Counted from the stretch's first letter, positions 35,133 through 45,405 are shown. The stretch is 64,000 nucleotides of DNA from Burkholderia sp. WP9 (GCF_900104795.1 NZ_FNTG01000001.1:1302001-1366000), one strand, 5' to 3'. Notes: generated by a model from the letters alone, not told the origin. Translations and numbers: made by a program.

Positions 35133-36713
35133 ATGGCCCAATATCAAGACGACATTCAGGCAGTTGCTGGTTTGAAAGAGAATCACGGCAGCGCCTGGAA
35201 TGCCATCAACCCCGAGTACGCGGCGCGCATGCGTGCTCAGAACAAGTTCAAGACGGGCCTGGACATCGCCAGGTACACGGCGAGAATCATGCGCGCCGAT
35301 ATGGCGGCTTACGATGCCGACCCGTCCAGATACACCCAGTCGCTGGGCTGCTGGCACGGGTTCATCGGCCAGCAGAAGATGATCTCCATCAAGAAGCACT
35401 TCAACAGCACGGAGCGCCGTTACCTTTACCTGTCCGGCTGGATGGTGGCCGCGCTGCGCTCCGAGTTCGGCCCGCTGCCTGACCAGTCGATGCACGAGAA
35501 AACTTCCGTCAGCGCGCTGATCCGCGAGCTGTACACGTTCTTGCGCCAGGCAGACGCCCGTGAACTGGGCGGCCTGTTCCGCCAGCTCGACGCCGCTGAA
35601 GGCGCTGCCAAGGCCGCCATCCAGGAAAAAATCGACAACCACGTCACCCACGTCGTGCCTATCATCGCCGACATCGACGCGGGATTCGGCAACGCCGAAG
35701 CAACGTATCTGCTGGCCAAGCAGTTCATTGAAGCGGGCGCATGTTGCATCCAGATCGAAAACCAGGTGTCCGACGAGAAACAGTGCGGCCACCAGGATGG
35801 CAAGGTCACCGTGCCGCACGAGGACTTCCTCGCCAAGATTCGCGCCATTCGCTACGCCTTCCTGGAACTGGGTGTGGACGACGGAATCATCGTGGCGCGT
35901 ACCGACTCGTTGGGCGCCGGCCTGACCAAGCAGATCGCCGTGACCAACACGCCGGGCGATCTGGGTGACCAATACAATTCTTTCCTTGATTGTGAAGAAT
36001 TGTCGGCCGACGAACTGGGCAATGGCGACGTCATCATCAAGCGTGACGGCAAGCTGCTGCGTCCCAAGCGCCTGCCTAGCAATCTGTTCCAGTTCCGCGC
36101 CGGTACCGGCGAAGCGCGCTGCGTACTGGATTGCGTCACCGCGCTGCAAAACGGTGCTGACCTGCTGTGGATCGAAACCGAAAAGCCGCACATCGCCCAG
36201 ATCGGCGGCATGGTCAGCGAGATTCGCAAAGTCATCCCGAACGCCAAGCTGGTGTACAACAACAGTCCGTCGTTCAACTGGACCCTGAATTTCCGCCAGC
36301 AGGCGTATGACGCGTTGAAGGCCGCAGGCAAGGATGTGTCGGTATACGACCGCGCGCAGCTGATGAGCGTGGAATACGATCAGACCGAACTGGCGAAGCT
36401 CGCCGACGAAAAGATCAGGACTTTCCAGGCGGATGCGTCGCGCGAAGCAGGTATCTTCCACCACCTGATTACGCTGCCGACCTATCACACCGCCGCACTG
36501 TCGACAGACAACCTGGCCAAGGAATACTTCGGCGACCAGGGCATGCTGGGTTACGTGGCTGGCGTGCAGCGTAAGGAAATCCGTGAGGGCATCGCCTGCG
36601 TCAAGCACCAGAACATGTCCGGCTCGGACATCGGCGACGACCACAAGGAGTATTTCAGCGGCGAAGCGGCGCTGAAAGCGGCGGGGAAAGACAACACGAT
36701 GAACCAGTTCTGA
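35133..36713 (+). CDS. aceA: isocitrate lyase (long form)
   Basis: 526 residues; catalyses isocitrate to glyoxylate plus succinate, the first step of the glyoxylate shunt. The active-site loop is EKQCGHQDGK with C218, the KQCGH variant of the usual KKCGH seen in the long isocitrate lyases. Other conserved parts: SLGCWHGFIGQQKM, PIIADIDAGFGN, IIVARTDSLGAGL and YNNSPSFNWTLNF. The start is the ATG after TTAGGAGAGTCAC. It is followed by a strong terminator, so it is monocistronic. Confidence 0.95.
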   Translation: MAQYQDDIQAVAGLKENHGSAWNAINPEYAARMRAQNKFKTGLDIARYTARIMRADMAAYDADPSRYTQSLGCWHGFIGQQKMISIKKHFNSTERRYLYLSGWMVAALRSEFGPLPDQSMHEKTSVSALIRELYTFLRQADARELGGLFRQLDAAEGAAKAAIQEKIDNHVTHVVPIIADIDAGFGNAEATYLLAKQFIEAGACCIQIENQVSDEKQCGHQDGKVTVPHEDFLAKIRAIRYAFLELGVDDGIIVARTDSLGAGLTKQIAVTNTPGDLGDQYNSFLDCEELSADELGNGDVIIKRDGKLLRPKRLPSNLFQFRAGTGEARCVLDCVTALQNGADLLWIETEKPHIAQIGGMVSEIRKVIPNAKLVYNNSPSFNWTLNFRQQAYDALKAAGKDVSVYDRAQLMSVEYDQTELAKLADEKIRTFQADASREAGIFHHLITLPTYHTAALSTDNLAKEYFGDQGMLGYVAGVQRKEIREGIACVKHQNMSGSDIGDDHKEYFSGEAALKAAGKDNTMNQF

Positions 36714-36734
36714 TATCGGCATTGTCGTAAGCAA

Positions 36735-36765
36735 AACGCCAACCCGTCCGGGTTGGCGTTTTTTT
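36735..36765 (+). terminator. intrinsic terminator of aceA
   Basis: 11-bp stem (AACGCCAACCC / GGGTTGGCGTT) with a GTCC loop, followed by a run of T, 21 bp after the aceA stop. Confidence 0.93.
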
Positions 36766-37128
36766 GTCATGACGATTCAATCCCGTAGTTTGATGCCTTC
36801 CAGGACATCTGACACTCCACATCGGCGCCGACTTTTTTCGACCGAATCGGCCACAACCTGTCATTCAGTGAGCAGGGAAACCCGCCGTTTGACCGGCTGC
36901 AGTACTCCGGAAGGTGACTGACGAGCTACATGCACAATTCGGCCTGAGACGCCATTCGCATGTTGATGCCGGCATGCCCGCTCACTCCAGCACAGCGGTC
37001 GTTTGACAGCGGCAATCGCGAATGGATGCTGTGACATCGATGAATGCGTACTGCCGGCCATTTTGAGACATTTGGCGGCACCGCTTAAACTGCTGACAAT
37101 CATTGCTCCCTGACACGCGCCGGACAAA
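36766..37128. other. gap with no recognised gene
   Basis: 363 bp between the aceA terminator and the GNAT gene. The frames are short and not protein-like; no hairpin or repeat stands out. Confidence 0.4.
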
Positions 37129-37698
37129 ATGAGCGCAATTGAATTGTTGAAACCTACGACCGCATTGCTTCCGAGCTACGTTTCGGCTCTTCAGACGGGA
37201 TGGTCACCTGACAATGTTCGTAAGGAGGTCGCTGCGCGCGAACAATTGCACGCCATCGAAGTGAACGCGGAGGCGTTTGTCGGTGGCCTGGACGATCCAA
37301 CCGCATCGGGCGGTCCGATTCCTTTGCCCGATGGCTCGACCGTGGCCCGTCTGCCAAGCATTGTCCGATGGATCTGGGACGGCGATGTTAGCGGCGCAAT
37401 CGGATTTCGTTGGCAGGCTGGAACGACCGAATTGCCGCCGAACGTGCTTGGACATATTGGCTTCTCTGTCGTGCCGTGGAAGAGAGGCAACGGCTACGCC
37501 AGGCAGGCGCTTAACTTGATGCTCGGCGAAGCGAGGCTGCAAAGGTTGTCCTACGTCGAGTTAACGGTTGACCCCGAAAATATAGCCTCCCAGCGGGTAA
37601 TCACAGCATGCGATGGTGTCTTGGTCGAGCGCTTCCGAAAGACGGCGGCCTATGGATTCGCGGAGTCTCTTCGCTACCGCATTGAACTGGACCATTGA
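37129..37698 (+). CDS. GNAT-family N-acetyltransferase
   Basis: 189 residues. The acetyl-CoA loop is HIGFSVVPWKRGNGYARQAL (motif A, here R-G-N-G-Y-A), followed by YVELTVDPENIASQRVI as in RimJ/RimL-like enzymes. The substrate is unknown. No operon partner. Confidence 0.85.
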   Translation: MSAIELLKPTTALLPSYVSALQTGWSPDNVRKEVAAREQLHAIEVNAEAFVGGLDDPTASGGPIPLPDGSTVARLPSIVRWIWDGDVSGAIGFRWQAGTTELPPNVLGHIGFSVVPWKRGNGYARQALNLMLGEARLQRLSYVELTVDPENIASQRVITACDGVLVERFRKTAAYGFAESLRYRIELDH

Positions 37699-38035
37699 CG
37701 AATCTGGCGGCTCCGGTCAGCCATGAAGAGACGGTCGACTGCAGTACAAAGGTCGTCGACAATCGAACTGTTAGCTCACCAGCCACGAACGACAAGGGCA
37801 TGCGCGATGACGAACAAAAACATTCCCGAGACATCGACCAAAGGGGGACTTGGTCCCACGCAACTGCAAGATGATGTGGTCCTCATATCACGCGAGCTCA
37901 AGATGAATAACGCTTGGAATTTATAGACGGCAAGGCTGAATCGTGGTGATCGCGACAAAGCGGGGATCCAGCGGCCAGACTGCTCCGGTCACTTTGCGGG
38001 CACTGTACCGGGTGGGCGTAGGCCCGAATTAGAAG
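37699..38035. other. gap with no supported gene
   Basis: A 39-codon frame from 37807 (MTNKNIPETSTKGG) has no ribosome-binding site and was not accepted. Nothing else is seen. Confidence 0.35.
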
Positions 38036-38067
38036 GGGGAGCGCGCGGGACAGTCGTTGCGCTCCCC
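38036..38067 (-). terminator. hairpin after the DUF2846 lipoprotein gene
   Basis: Inverted repeat GGGGAGCG/CGCTCCCC with a 16-nt loop, just after the minus-strand stop at 38075. The T-tract on the minus strand is poor (CTTCT). Confidence 0.45.
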
Positions 38068-38074
38068 GAGGCGA

Positions 38075-38569
38075 TTACATCTTGTTGGACGTCGTCATGC
38101 TCGTCTGCGGAGCCTGAACGACGGTCGGAGCCGCGTCGCCGATGTACTTAAGCGTCTGGATTTCCGACTGCGCGGTTTCCGGGTAGTCGAGCGTCGGCGT
38201 GATGTGTCCGACCAGCACGCCCATGCTGACTGCCGTGCGCACGTACTTCGTCTCGCCGGCCTTCAGGTTGAACGTGATCGTCTTTGTCACCTCGGTCGCG
38301 GTAGCGACGGTATAGCTGCCCGCCGGTTCGTCCACATAGAAGAAGCCGCCAGCCTTCGAATGGCCAACCACCTTGTCGTTGAGCTTGATCTCGGGTTGGA
38401 GCATTGCGCCTGCAAACGAATCCGAGCGGAAGAAGTAGATGCGGCCATCGTCAGGCGCGAGCGTCGGGATCGACGACGCCACGTCCTTGTATTGCGGCCC
38501 GGAAGCGCAACCAGCCGCGAGCAGCGCAGCGCCGCCTGCGAGCAGCAGGGTTCGATAGAAGCTTTTCAT
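38075..38569 (-). CDS. DUF2846 lipoprotein
   Basis: 164 residues. Lipoprotein signal MKSFYRTLLLAGGAALLAAGC, lipobox AAGC. The mature domain (GRIYFFRSDSF, KLNDKVVGHSKAGGFFYVDEPAGSYTV) matches DUF2846, a beta-sandwich found in envelope lipoproteins of Burkholderiales. Function is unknown. Confidence 0.85.
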   Translation of the reverse strand: MKSFYRTLLLAGGAALLAAGCASGPQYKDVASSIPTLAPDDGRIYFFRSDSFAGAMLQPEIKLNDKVVGHSKAGGFFYVDEPAGSYTVATATEVTKTITFNLKAGETKYVRTAVSMGVLVGHITPTLDYPETAQSEIQTLKYIGDAAPTVVQAPQTSMTTSNKM

Positions 38570-39138
38570 GCAAGGTCTCTCACGGGGATGAATGTCGACG
38601 GACAGCCGAAAGGCGTGGCCTCCCGTCGACTATTCCAGCCGGCGAATAGCCGGACGGACTCTCTGAAGATTTTTTGAATTGGCATGGACGCCATTGCTTG
38701 CCTTTCCTTAGACAATAACGTCAGCGTTTATGAAATCTTTAGAAAGTTCATAAGGCGACGTTCGGGTTGTGCTGAAATGATGCAAGAAAAGGCTTTAATT
38801 TGATTTTGCTTTCAAGGCGCGCCATACACGATCAACCTTCGACCGCGCTCCAACAAGTCAGCGATATGTCCCCGCGCACGTCATCTGCTCGGGAGAGGCA
38901 AGCGTTGAAAAGAGAATCGGACTACACCGAGACCGAACCGGCATCCCGCATCAGCGTGCCTGAGACACAAATCGATACCGTGAACGACCGGTTTGGAGAA
39001 AGCCGGAAGTCTGCTCCGGGTCGATCACAGGCGTCGCCGCTCGGCCCAGAGTAGCACCGCCACGAACACGCACGAAGCCGTCAACGTGTTTGTGGAGAAA
39101 GGAGCGCCGACGCGTGTTTGAGACACACCTCCAAGCCC
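38570..39138. other. 569-bp gap, no supported gene
   Basis: The first ~230 bp are AT-rich (around 38700-38800) and probably contain the promoter of the lipoprotein gene. An 84-codon + frame from 38800 has no ribosome-binding site or recognisable motif and was excluded. Confidence 0.4.
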
Positions 39139-39510
39139 TCATGGGGTCAAATATGAATCCAAGGGGATAAGCTCGACGGCCCATCCGCCTTCTTCGCCCA
39201 GCTTGGCCGCCGGGTGCATGGAGGCGATGCGCAACGCCTCGTCATGGGTATCTGCCTCGATGACGAAAAGGCCGCCCACGACTTCCTTCGACTCGGTGTA
39301 CGGCCCATCGATGACGTGCGTCTTCCCACTGCGCGGGCGGAGCGTCCTCCAGGTGTCCAGATCGCCAAGCGAAGCGGAAATCAGTACCTTGCCGGTAGCT
39401 CTCATCTTGTCGTCCAATGCGGGGCATTGGCTGACTAATTTCTTGACGTCGTCTGGCGCCATCGCGGCGAATTTTTCGGGGGTAAAGTAGGCCAAGCCGA
39501 GGTATTTCAT
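39139..39510 (-). CDS. YCII-related (DGPF domain) protein
   Basis: 123 residues. The ATG at 39510 is preceded by AAAGGATCTCCC. The domain signature is TRPRSGKTHVIDGPYTESKEVVGGLFVIEADTHDEA-like, with the DGP(Y/F)xExKE core at residues ~69-77. Members often sit beside ECF sigma factors of the ECF41 type, but none is present here. Function unknown. Confidence 0.87.
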   Translation of the reverse strand: MKYLGLAYFTPEKFAAMAPDDVKKLVSQCPALDDKMRATGKVLISASLGDLDTWRTLRPRSGKTHVIDGPYTESKEVVGGLFVIEADTHDEALRIASMHPAAKLGEEGGWAVELIPLDSYLTP

Positions 39511-40062
39511 GGGAGATCCTTTGGGTGGGAATATCCTGACGACGAATCTGATGATCGAAAATCGACATCTTTTCTTGGGGAGTCTGTAGCGAGTCTCGCC
39601 AGCCTGTCCGCTTTGAGTCCGGAATATGCCGGATGCATGAGGCAGTGGCCGGCCAATCACGGTCGCTCGACACCAGCCCCAAGATAGCTAACAATCGACC
39701 AACTCCTCGTCCTGCAGCTCGCAGTGCAGAAGCTACACCTTGCGGCGGATCGGCTTCTCTCAACGGATGCGTTGAACCTATTCGGCGATTGGTGCATCGC
39801 TGACACCGATTGGGCTTTAATACTAAATCGCCTCGTCATGAATGGCGATGACGTCCCCACAAAGTTGGCATCGTACGCAGCGCATCAATGGGAACGAGCG
39901 TCAGTGCAGCAGTAGGGCATGCTGGACCGGCCTCAGCTGTGTCCATCAACGCAAGCAGCAGGACTTCCGTGTGGATCGACAGTCAGTCAAGGTTGAACGT
40001 TCGACAAAGTCGCCTGGATCGTCAACAATCGACGAACGAACACCTGATAAAGACCGTCGTCC
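39511..40062. other. 552-bp gap, no supported gene
   Basis: Several short frames exist on the + strand (e.g. from 39724) but none has motifs or a ribosome-binding site. They may be remnants of a decayed gene. Confidence 0.35.
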
Positions 40063-40818
40063 ATGACACCACCCATGAAAATTGCGTCCCCTGTTGCGCT
40101 TATTACCGGTTCGACTTCTGGCATTGGCGCTGCCATCGCTCGGCGGCTCTCAAGCGAAGGATTTTCAATCGTTTTGCATTCGCGCAGTTCGGCGGAAACA
40201 GGGCAAGCATTGGCCCGTGAGCTTGGCTCGGCGATCTACGTTCAGGCCGACTTGGCCGATGATGTGGACAGGGTGCGCCTGGTACGTGAGTCCGTCGCCG
40301 CATGGGGGCGACTCGACGTTCTGATCAACAATGCGGGGATCAGCCGTGTTATCCCGCATGGTGATTTGGCTGCGGCTACGCCGACTGTCTGGCAGGAACT
40401 CCACGAGGTCAACGTAATCGCCCCGTTTCGTTTGATAGCTGAAGCGGAACCAGCATTACGTGATGCAGCTCGACGGGGTCGCCCTGGTAGCGTGATCAAC
40501 ATCAGTTCACATGCGGGTGTTCGGCCCAAGGGAGCGTCAATACCATACTCGGTCACGAAGGCTGCGCTCAACCACATGACCCGCTTGCTGGCGCTATCAC
40601 TCGCGCCTGACATCCGGGTGAATGCTGTTGCGCCAGGGCTAGTCGACACTCCATTGACCGCGGATTGGACGCAAGCACAGGAACTGTGGAAAACACGAGC
40701 CCCAATGCGGCGGTCGGCTAGCCCCGAAGACATTGCTCAGGCTGTCGCGATGCTGGTCGCATCGGACTATCTGACCGGAGAAATTCTGCTATCGGATGGT
40801 GGGTTGAATCTCACGTAG
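40063..40818 (+). CDS. SDR-family oxidoreductase (3-ketoacyl reductase-like)
   Basis: 251 residues. Cofactor motif TGSTSGIGAAIA, NNAGISRVIP, catalytic S/Y/K in INISSHAGVRPKGASIPYSVTKAAL, and the C-terminal GEILLSDGGLNLT typical of FabG-like enzymes. It stands alone between two gaps. An in-frame ATG at 40075 (MKIASPVAL) is an alternative start. Confidence 0.9.
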   Translation: MTPPMKIASPVALITGSTSGIGAAIARRLSSEGFSIVLHSRSSAETGQALARELGSAIYVQADLADDVDRVRLVRESVAAWGRLDVLINNAGISRVIPHGDLAAATPTVWQELHEVNVIAPFRLIAEAEPALRDAARRGRPGSVINISSHAGVRPKGASIPYSVTKAALNHMTRLLALSLAPDIRVNAVAPGLVDTPLTADWTQAQELWKTRAPMRRSASPEDIAQAVAMLVASDYLTGEILLSDGGLNLT

Positions 40819-41071
40819 TAAACCGATGTCTTAGCTTCGAACTTCAGAACTCGTCCAATACCAGCCGCTCGACATTAGCAGACACATCGCTGACAATTTC
40901 AAGTCTTGCCATTGGGCCGTTCTTCACTCGAATCCGGTTCCTCTCGTGATCTCACTTTCCGATCCTGTCGTGGCACTGGTCCTACGGCGACCGATAGTGG
41001 GCGGTAATTTCTGGCGAGCCACGGGCCATCTACGGCCCAGTCGAAGAAGGGCGTCTGTAAGGAGCACGCGG

Positions 41072-41527
41072 ATGATTCAAGGGCATCGCGACCAGCAAGC
41101 AGCGAACGGATTCACGCCTGTCTGGATGGATATCGCGTTCAAGGAACGAGGTGTCAAGCGTTACGGCGCGGGTGAATGCAACCCGAGGATCGCCGAGTAT
41201 AACGAAAGCACTCAATTGGCAGGCTACGACGACAAGATCGCATGGTGTTCGTCATTCCTCAACTGGTGCATGAAGCAATCGGGCATTGCAGGAACGCAGT
41301 CGGCCTTGGCTCGCTCCTGGCTAACTTGGGGAAATGAGCTCGGCGCTCCAATCTACGGCTGCGTTGCAGTGTTGACTGCCGACGATGCCGTCGAATGGAA
41401 GGGTCATGTGGGATTCTTTCTGCGATCTGACGCCCAGCACGTTTACTTGTTCGGAGGCAATCAGCTTGAAGAGGTACGCGAATTAGCTTATCCGCTCGAC
41501 CGTGTGTTGGCATATCGCTGGCCGTGA
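41072..41527 (+). CDS. TIGR02594-type (CHAP/NlpC-like) protein
   Basis: 151 residues. The ATG at 41072 is preceded by AAGGAGCACGCGG; a longer frame from 40946 is not supported. The catalytic Cys is in KIAWCSSFLNWCMKQSG and the His in KGHVGFFLRSDAQHVYLFGGNQ, the arrangement of cysteine amidase/peptidase folds. These proteins occur in phages and as bacterial toxins or cell-wall hydrolases. No signal peptide and no phage neighbours are adjacent. Confidence 0.82.
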   Translation: MIQGHRDQQAANGFTPVWMDIAFKERGVKRYGAGECNPRIAEYNESTQLAGYDDKIAWCSSFLNWCMKQSGIAGTQSALARSWLTWGNELGAPIYGCVAVLTADDAVEWKGHVGFFLRSDAQHVYLFGGNQLEEVRELAYPLDRVLAYRWP

Positions 41528-41646
41528 GTGGAGGCCGCGTTTTCCGCGGCACTTGAACGGGATATGCAACGCCGCTATCTGAGAAGGACATTCAACCGGC
41601 GGTTCCTACCAGGAAGTGGCCCTCAGGTGCACACGAGCTATCAAGA

Positions 41647-42753
41647 TCACCGCGAAACCTGGCTCGGGCATGGCCCCGTCGACTGGCGAATCTGTAATTG
41701 CGCATGCACCTCGTGTCCACGTTGAACTCGCTTGCCGTCGAGTGCGTCGAGCAGGTGTTGCGCCGCAAGCCTTCCAATCTCGGCGGTGTCGACCCGCATG
41801 GTCGTGAGCGCGGGACGCATCTCTTTGGCGATCGCGAGATCGTCGAAGCCCGTCACGGACAATTCGCCTGGAACGGCAATCCCCAGATCCTCCGCCTCGC
41901 GCAGCACGCCCAAAGCAATGTGGTCGTTGCCGCAGATGATCGCGCTCGGGTGCTCGCCTGCCGATTGCCAGATCGAGCGCAAGCTGCGCCGCCCGAATTC
42001 GATCGTCGATTCGCCTTCGAACAGGTGCTCCGGCCTGACGGCGAGGCCGTGGCGTTCGAGCGCCGAGCGAATGCCCGCGAGGCGCGCCTGCACCCGGTCG
42101 TTGTCGCGAGTCGGCTGAATGCAGACCGCGAACGAGCGGTGGCCAAGGCCAATCAGATGTTCCGTTATTTCAACGTAGGCCGCGTGATTGTCGAAGCCGA
42201 TACAGTCGTGCGGGCTGCCCTCGCGATACGCATACGTGACCGCATAAGGCACCCGATAGAGCCGCAATGCATCGAACAGTTCGGCCGGATGCGCCTCGCC
42301 GACGATCGCCATCGCCTCGACGCCGCGTGCCAGCATCGCGCGCACCTGCACGATCGCCTGCGCGGGGTCGTAGTTCGAGCAGCCGAGCACGAGCGTGATG
42401 CCGCGCGCCGCGAACGCCGCCTGCATGGCGCTCACCTGCGAGGCGAACACCTGATCGTCGAGCGTCGGAATAATGATGCCGGCGATATGGCTGCGCGTGG
42501 ACGCGAGCGCGCGTCCTGCCGCATTCGGAAACCAGTTGAGCGTGAGCGCGGCGTGCTCGACGCGCTCGCGCACGCTGGCCGAGACTTTGTCCGGCTCGTT
42601 GTACACCCGCGACACCGTCGCCGTGGATACCCCCGCGAGCTTCGCGACATCCGAGAGCACGGTGCGTCCTGTGTTGCGGCGAGCGCGGCTCGTCGGCGTT
42701 CGGGCCGGGGCCGTATCGGAAGCGGGCGCGGGAGAATCAAAGGAGCGGGGCAT
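41647..42753 (-). CDS. LacI-family transcriptional regulator
   Basis: About 368 residues. The HTH is TVLSDVAKLAGVSTATVSRVYNEPDKVS and the hinge helix NAAGRALAS; the periplasmic-binding-protein-like effector domain follows (HIAGIIIPTLDDQVFASQV to LTTMRVDTAEIGRLAAQHLL). The start at 42753 is uncertain (42807 also possible); neither has a strong ribosome-binding site. It is the last gene after MFS and DapA-like genes and probably controls them through the two TGKTAGCGCTTACA operators at 45331 and 45406. Confidence 0.9.
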   Translation of the reverse strand: MPRSFDSPAPASDTAPARTPTSRARRNTGRTVLSDVAKLAGVSTATVSRVYNEPDKVSASVRERVEHAALTLNWFPNAAGRALASTRSHIAGIIIPTLDDQVFASQVSAMQAAFAARGITLVLGCSNYDPAQAIVQVRAMLARGVEAMAIVGEAHPAELFDALRLYRVPYAVTYAYREGSPHDCIGFDNHAAYVEITEHLIGLGHRSFAVCIQPTRDNDRVQARLAGIRSALERHGLAVRPEHLFEGESTIEFGRRSLRSIWQSAGEHPSAIICGNDHIALGVLREAEDLGIAVPGELSVTGFDDLAIAKEMRPALTTMRVDTAEIGRLAAQHLLDALDGKRVQRGHEVHAQLQIRQSTGPCPSQVSR

Positions 42754-42846
42754 CGGATCAGGAAGTGACGGTTGTACGAAGGCGGATGCAGCAAGCGCCG
42801 TCATCATACCGTCGCGGCGTTCCGCCGGGTGCGCGCGCGTTTGGGC

Positions 42847-43806
42847 TCATGCGGGCGCCGAGAGAGCGGCAATACGCGAACGGAAATGTCCGGTGCCGGC
42901 GACGATCTTGTCGAGCACCGCATCGAGCGCCCAGAAGCGCTCGCGAACGTCGTAGTCGATCACGCGGCAGCGAATCGACTCGAACGTGCCGATGCGCTGA
43001 TGGTAAATCTTCGCGAGCGCCGGATAGCCCAGCGCTTCAGAAACCGCGGAGACCACGAGAAACGTCGACAGTTCCTCCGCGAGTGCTGGGTCCTGAGCTG
43101 CATCGTTGCGCAGCCACTTGTAGAGGTCCGGGTGAAAGTTCGTGAACACGCCGTTGAAACCTGCCGAGCCGGCCTTCATCGCGTCCCACGCGATCGCCGC
43201 GTTGGCGTTCAGGATCTTCAGCGGCGAACCCTGCGCCATCGCGACGCGCCGTTTGACGGTCTGGAGATCGCAACTCACGTCCTTTAGCATGATGAAGCGG
43301 CCGGTGTCGATGCACATCTTCAGTTCATCATCGGAGAGCAGCCGCCGATACGGCGCCGGGCATTCGTAAAGGCCGAGCGGAATGTCCGACGGAAGGCGCT
43401 CGAGAAGGCGCTTGAGATTGGCCGTGAAGACCTCCGTTCCCTCGTGCTTCGGATCGAGCCTGTTCGTCACGAGCACGATGCCTTGTGCGCCCGTCGATGC
43501 GGCGACGCCGAGTTCTTCCGCCTGCGCCTCGGGATCGTCGCTGATGTGGCCGGAGACCACGACGGGAATGCGGCCCGCCACTTTCTCTACGACGAACCGG
43601 CCGAGTTCGCCACGCTCGGCGAGGCTCAGGAACTGCATCTCGCTCGACTGCGCAACGGCGAAGAGCGCGTCCGAGCCGTGCGCGATGTACCACTCGATCA
43701 GACGTTCGAGGCCGGCATAGTCGATCGCGCCGGAAGCGTCGAACGGTGTCAGCATCACGGGAACGATGCCTTCGATCGAAGGGGGGGAGTGCGTGGCACT
43801 TGTCAT
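42847..43806 (-). CDS. DapA/NanA-superfamily lyase or dehydratase
   Basis: 319-residue class I aldolase-fold enzyme. The Schiff-base lysine is K175 in FIMLKDVSCD and the catalytic tyrosine Y147 in LGLYECPAPYRRL. GIVPVMLTPFDASGAIDY is the N-terminal signature. Together with a sugar-acid-type MFS carrier and a LacI regulator, it most likely acts on a 2-keto-3-deoxy sugar acid, not in lysine synthesis; this is inferred. Confidence 0.87.
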   Translation of the reverse strand: MTSATHSPPSIEGIVPVMLTPFDASGAIDYAGLERLIEWYIAHGSDALFAVAQSSEMQFLSLAERGELGRFVVEKVAGRIPVVVSGHISDDPEAQAEELGVAASTGAQGIVLVTNRLDPKHEGTEVFTANLKRLLERLPSDIPLGLYECPAPYRRLLSDDELKMCIDTGRFIMLKDVSCDLQTVKRRVAMAQGSPLKILNANAAIAWDAMKAGSAGFNGVFTNFHPDLYKWLRNDAAQDPALAEELSTFLVVSAVSEALGYPALAKIYHQRIGTFESIRCRVIDYDVRERFWALDAVLDKIVAGTGHFRSRIAALSAPA

Positions 43807-43852
43807 GGTTATCTCTCTGAATGGGTTGAGTGGAGCTCGGCGCGCGCTCTCG

Positions 43853-45172
43853 TCACGCCTGCGCGCTAAAAGCTTCGACGTGTGCGGGCTTGTCCTCGAT
43901 CGGCTTGCGTACGAGCAGCAAGTAGCTCATTGCACCGATGAACGCGATGCCTGCCGCCGTTAGCAGCGCGGGCACAAAAGACCAGGTCTGCGCGATGTAG
44001 CCGGTCAGAATGGGGGCGAGGGCGCCGCCCAGGAAGCCGCCAAAATTCTGGATTGCGCCGAGCGAGCCGACGCGGTTTGGCGGCGCGGCGGCGGTCGCGA
44101 GCGCCCAGGAACTGGCTGAAGCGGCGTTGGCCAGGAAGATCACCACCGAGATGCACGCGATCGCGAGCATATTGCTCTCGACGAGCGCCGCCGGAATCGT
44201 GAACGCGACCATGCCGAGCATCGCGATCACCACGGCGTTGCGGCGGCTCCCGACCGGATTTGTGCTGCGGCTCGTCATGAGATCCGAGAACCAGCCGGCC
44301 GTGAGCGAGCCAAGAAAACCGCAGAAGAAGGGAATCGATGCTGCGACGCCCGTATGCATGAGGCTCATGTGGCGTTCCATCGTCAGGTAGCCTGGCAGCC
44401 ACGTCAGATACACCCAGTTGAGGTAGACGGAGCCGAAAAAGCCGATCAGCATGCCCCAGGTCGTGCCGTGCGAAAAAAGCGAACGCCATTCGGCGAAGGT
44501 GAGCGACTGCGCGGGCCTGCGATCCGCCTCGTCACCTTCGAGATAACGGCGCTCTTCTTGGGTCATCGTGGCCTTCGCCGGATCGCGATACACCGCAAGC
44601 CATACGAGCGCCACGATCAGGCCGACGATGCCCGTCACGATGAACGCCCAGCGCCAATGGAAATTCACGACGAGAATCGACAGGCAGAGCGGCGCGAGCG
44701 CCGTGCCGAGCGGGGACGCCGAGTTGAAGATGCCGGTCGGCTTGCCGCGAGCGCGCAGCGGAAACCAGTTGCTGACGACGCGCGCCGCTGACGGAAACTG
44801 CGGCGCCTCGCCGATGCCGAGCACGATCCGCGCAAGGATGAACCAGCCGAAGGTCGAGACGAAGCCCCCAGCGGCCTGCGCGAGCGACCAGACGATCAGG
44901 CCGAGGCCGAGCAGCTTGCGCGGCCCGACGCGGTCGACGAGACCGCCCACCGGCAATTGAAATAGCGCGTAGCTCCAGGAAAACGCGGAGAGCAGCAGCC
45001 CCATCTGACCCAGCGACAAGCCGAGATCATGGCGGATCAGCGGATTGGCCACGGCAAGCGTGCCACGGTCCAGATAGTTGACGATGCCGCTGACCATCAA
45101 CAGCGTCAGCGCTACGGTCTGGGCGCGGCGAATTCTTGGTGGTGCCGGCTCAGGGCGAGGGGTTGTGCTCAT
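43853..45172 (-). CDS. MFS transporter, ACS family (sugar acid type)
   Basis: 439 residues. Helix 1 region VSGIVNYLDRGTLAVANPLIRHDLGL and LVDRVGPRKLLGLGLIVWSLAQ match hexuronate/glucarate transporters. It is the first gene of the MFS-DapA-LacI set; spacing to the next gene is 46 nt. The 230 bp upstream contain the LacI operators. Confidence 0.9.
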   Translation of the reverse strand: MSTTPRPEPAPPRIRRAQTVALTLLMVSGIVNYLDRGTLAVANPLIRHDLGLSLGQMGLLLSAFSWSYALFQLPVGGLVDRVGPRKLLGLGLIVWSLAQAAGGFVSTFGWFILARIVLGIGEAPQFPSAARVVSNWFPLRARGKPTGIFNSASPLGTALAPLCLSILVVNFHWRWAFIVTGIVGLIVALVWLAVYRDPAKATMTQEERRYLEGDEADRRPAQSLTFAEWRSLFSHGTTWGMLIGFFGSVYLNWVYLTWLPGYLTMERHMSLMHTGVAASIPFFCGFLGSLTAGWFSDLMTSRSTNPVGSRRNAVVIAMLGMVAFTIPAALVESNMLAIACISVVIFLANAASASSWALATAAAPPNRVGSLGAIQNFGGFLGGALAPILTGYIAQTWSFVPALLTAAGIAFIGAMSYLLLVRKPIEDKPAHVEAFSAQA

Positions 45173-45330
45173 GATCTTTGTCTCCGGTTCATGTATTCGG
45201 TTGAGTTGAGGCGGGCCGCGCCGATGCGTTGTCAGGCGGCTTGGTGTTGCGCGTTCACTCCGGCTCGCATGGGATCGAAGTTTGCGCTCCGCGGCGTACT
45301 ACGCTATGCGCTCAATCCGTCCTCAAAAAA

Positions 45331-45344
45331 TGGTAGCGCTTACA
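45331..45344. promoter_or_regulatory. LacI-type operator, proximal
   Basis: TGGTAGCGCTTACA followed by TTTTG, close to the classical LacI/GalR family palindrome TGTAAGCGCTTACA. It lies 158 bp upstream of the MFS start, 75 bp from the second copy. Confidence 0.8.
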
Positions 45345-45405
45345 TTTTGTGACGTCGCGCAGATACGGAACTTATCTAAACGGTATTATTTCGCCGAAAT
45401 CGAAG

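Noticed and set aside
38800..39054. 84-codon + frame
   Set aside because: Random-looking composition, no start signal and no neighbours in the same orientation.
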